Shown: positions 11,878 through 13,604 of the stretch, in pieces
Numbering within the stretch: the stretch's first letter is position 1
How the letters are laid out: every line of letters starts with the position of its first letter
From: JBLHKS01 sp047620505
GTDB lineage: Bacteria > Verrucomicrobiota > Verrucomicrobiia > Verrucomicrobiales > DEV007
Length of the DNA: 13,604 bases
Direction of reading: 5' to 3'
NCBI GenBank assembly: GCA_047620505.1
Contig: JBLHKS010000186.1
Span: 1 to 13,604, forward strand
Program-made: the position numbers and the translations under genes
The notes under the pieces: model-generated
The model's database searches: none
Told to the model about the DNA's origin: nothing
Seen by the model: the letters and a program-made list of their open reading frames with translations, nothing else

Positions 11878-13604
11878 TTACTTTTTGTGTAACTGACTGG
11901 AGCGCAAAGATGAAGCCTTTCGCTTTCGCGGCGGCGCGGTTGCCCGGCAGAAAAGTTTGAGGCCAGCACCGGCTGGATTGCATTCAATCTTAAGTTGGCC
12001 GCCCAGCAGTTGCTGAGCGCGGTGCTTCATCGAGCGAAGTCCTTGGCCAGAGCCGTCGTTCAGCGCCGTTTCGAGAATTCCCGACCCGTCGTCGGTCACG
12101 GACAGACAAACGTCGCCGTCTTCCCACCAGAGTTCGATATCAACTCGTTGGGGAGTCCCATGTTTGAGCGCGTTGAAAAGCGCCTCGCGGACGATGTAAA
12201 AAAGCTCAGTCGCAAACGCCGGATCGAGGTCACGCGTCCGAATTCGCAGGTCAGAATTCAGCCTCACTTTGTGGTGAATCACGGACGTCTCCTCGAGCAA
12301 ATCAGTGATCGCTCGACGCAAGCTACGTTCTTCAAGCGAGATCGGCGAAGCCCCGCGAGCCAGCTGGCGAGCTGTGTTCGTCGATACATCGAGCTGTTTG
12401 ACGAGCAGCTCCGCCGCAGCAGCTGCTGGCGATTTTTCCTTCTTCAACTGCTCCTCAAGCGCCTTCGCGACGAGGCTGATTCCCGTCAAATCCTGACAAA
12501 CCGTGTCGTGCAGATCGCGGCCGAGTCGCTCCTTTTCGTTTTCGGCGGCGGTAAGAACTTCCTGCTGAAGGCGGCGCTCCTCGGAAATGTCGATCCCGAG
12601 AACAAGAACGCCGGTTACCTCGCCGCTTCGATCCCTGCTCGGCGTCAGCGTCGCGCGGACGGTCGATTCACCCGTGGCGGGCGTCACCAGCGTGATTTCG
12701 TAATTCTGCTGCTCACCAGCGAGAGTTGCTCGGAGTCGGCCCTCCACTCGCGCCCAGTTTTCGGCACCGAGAACCTCGGCGACCGGCCTGCCAATGATTT
12801 CTTCAGAGGACAAGCCGTAGGCCTTTTCGTAAGCACGATTCGCAAATCGAAAACAGAGATCCCGGTCGACGAGAGAGAGAAACCCGGGCACGTTTTCGGC
12901 AACGAGCTTCAGCTGGCTGGCGCGCTCCTCAACCCGCCTTTCCAAGTCGCTTGCCAGATCGCGCAGTCGATTCTCGGCCCGTTTTCTTTCGGTAACGTCT
13001 GTGCTGACTCCGATTGCGCTCAATGGCGCCTGATTCGATCCACGAGAAATTGACGCCATTGAATGCATCCATCGATTCTGGCTACCTTTCTTGATGCGAT
13101 ACTCGTGTTCGTAGTCGGTTCCACTCTCAATCGCCTCGATAAAAACTCGACTCACGTCGTCCCAGTCCTCTGGATGGACGATATTCTTCCAAGCGATCTC
13201 GTCCATCCGCAAACCAAGATCGACTCCCCACATCTCGGCGAGGCGGTCGTCGAACGCCGTCAGGTTCGTTCCGAAATCGTGTTCCCAGACCCCCATTCGC
13301 CCGCTGGCCAAAGCCATCGCCAACCGCCGCTCGTTCCGATGATGCTCGGTAGTGTCTTGAAAAAGAATGCTGACGCCGCCGTCCGGTGCCGGGTAGAATC
13401 GGCTTTCATACCAGCGCTCCAACGGAGGAAAAAACTCTTCACGCTCGACGAGTTGTTCGCCGCCCTGCACGGCTTTTATGGCCTTGAAAAACGGCGAATC
13501 GACGATCTCAGGAAACACGGAATCGATCCGCTGATCGAGCATAAGATTTCGATCGGTCTTGAGCATGCGCGCGGCAGCCTCGTTCACGATTCGATAGCGT
13601 AGAT
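11878..13604 (-). CDS. PAS-domain sensor histidine kinase (NarX/DegS type), 5' end outside window
   Basis: This frame reaches the right edge, so the N-terminus is missing; 574 residues are visible. They hold the end of one PAS domain (to about 85, ...ILFQDTTEHHR), a second PAS/PAC unit (about 95-205, HPEDWDDV, EYRIKKGSQNRWM, GVSTDVTERKRAE), a short coiled coil (RLRDLASDLERRVEERASQL), a third PAS (about 230-345, GFLSLVDRDLCFRFANRAYEK, GIDISEERRLQ), a HisKA_3 dimerisation helix with the phosphorylated His in GRDLHDTVCQDLTG (about 365), and a HATPase_c domain with N box REALFNALKHG, G1 DDGSG and G2 GQGLRSM. No membrane span is visible, so it may be a soluble PAS-based sensor or have its anchor upstream. 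The response regulator starts 2 bp downstream. The GTG at 13587 is internal: the PAS frame continues upstream (LRYRIVNEAAARM). Confidence 0.95.
   Translation of the reverse strand, partial: LRYRIVNEAAARMLKTDRNLMLDQRIDSVFPEIVDSPFFKAIKAVQGGEQLVEREEFFPPLERWYESRFYPAPDGGVSILFQDTTEHHRNERRLAMALASGRMGVWEHDFGTNLTAFDDRLAEMWGVDLGLRMDEIAWKNIVHPEDWDDVSRVFIEAIESGTDYEHEYRIKKGSQNRWMHSMASISRGSNQAPLSAIGVSTDVTERKRAENRLRDLASDLERRVEERASQLKLVAENVPGFLSLVDRDLCFRFANRAYEKAYGLSSEEIIGRPVAEVLGAENWARVEGRLRATLAGEQQNYEITLVTPATGESTVRATLTPSRDRSGEVTGVLVLGIDISEERRLQQEVLTAAENEKERLGRDLHDTVCQDLTGISLVAKALEEQLKKEKSPAAAAAELLVKQLDVSTNTARQLARGASPISLEERSLRRAITDLLEETSVIHHKVRLNSDLRIRTRDLDPAFATELFYIVREALFNALKHGTPQRVDIELWWEDGDVCLSVTDDGSGILETALNDGSGQGLRSMKHRAQQLLGGQLKIECNPAGAGLKLFCRATAPPRKRKASSLRSSQLHKK

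Larger units (their letters stand above)
3478..12427. repeat. Nine dispersed copies of the palindrome AGCAGCTGCT
   Basis: Exact copies start at 3478, 4132, 5389, 6781, 7167, 7568, 9275, 10099 and 12418; a one-mismatch copy is at 12005. The usual extension is TCAGCAGCTGCTGA, complete at 7566-7579 and 9273-9286. Copies lie in sucC (two), sucD, trkH, the OB-fold gene, gluQ, the sensor kinase, and twice between genes. In coding regions the motif is read as Ala-Ala-Ala (GCA GCT GCT) or as Gln-Leu-Leu/Gln-Gln-Leu-Leu (CAG CTG CTG), so it is not tied to one peptide. None occurs in the IS or in mmsA. Confidence 0.85.

Noticed and set aside
11995..13053. A 352-codon plus-strand frame opposite the sensor kinase
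   Set aside because: The kinase on the other strand has complete catalytic motifs, and this frame has none.

Overview
The window reads as one contig of a moderately GC-rich, Gram-negative-type chromosome. The gene set (a secreted 3-keto-disaccharide hydrolase/DUF1080 protein, a DUF502 membrane protein, CoA-acylating methylmalonate-semialdehyde dehydrogenase, NarL-type signalling) and the absence of Shine-Dalgarno sequences fit a member of the Verrucomicrobiota or a nearby PVC lineage. That assignment is an inference from family resemblance and was not tested by a search.

Left part (1-3223): a methylmalonate-semialdehyde dehydrogenase gene (mmsA/iolA, minus strand) is split by a complete 1577-bp IS4-family insertion sequence (606-2182). 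The element has 18-bp terminal inverted repeats (17/18 identical) and a perfect 11-bp target duplication. Removing the element and one duplication copy restores an uninterrupted 466-codon frame. The transposase is itself frameshifted at a run of seven G, so this copy is probably inactive. A 159-bp divergent intergenic region with candidate promoters and two palindromes separates mmsA from sucC.

Middle (3383-6992): sucC and sucD encode both subunits of succinyl-CoA synthetase. trkH, a potassium channel subunit, converges on sucD with only 7 bp between the stops. MMSDH makes propionyl-CoA, which many bacteria route through methylmalonyl-CoA to succinyl-CoA, the substrate of SucCD, so the divergent pair may be metabolically linked.

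Right-middle (6993-10577, minus strand): the genes run gluQ (tRNA glutamyl-Q synthetase), a secreted OB-fold-like protein, a DUF502 membrane protein and a secreted DUF1080 protein, spaced like one operon. A weak small secreted ORF lies between this cluster and trkH.

Right end: a rhomboid protease gene starts divergently from gluQ and overlaps, tail to tail, the response regulator of a NarX/NarL-like two-component system. The multi-PAS sensor kinase of that system runs off the right edge.

The most unusual signal is not a gene. The perfect palindrome AGCAGCTGCT occurs nine times between 3478 and 12427, in different reading frames and outside confident genes, against about 0.013 expected in random sequence of this length. 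It resembles the highly iterated palindromes known from cyanobacteria. No new defence or mobile system was recognised.
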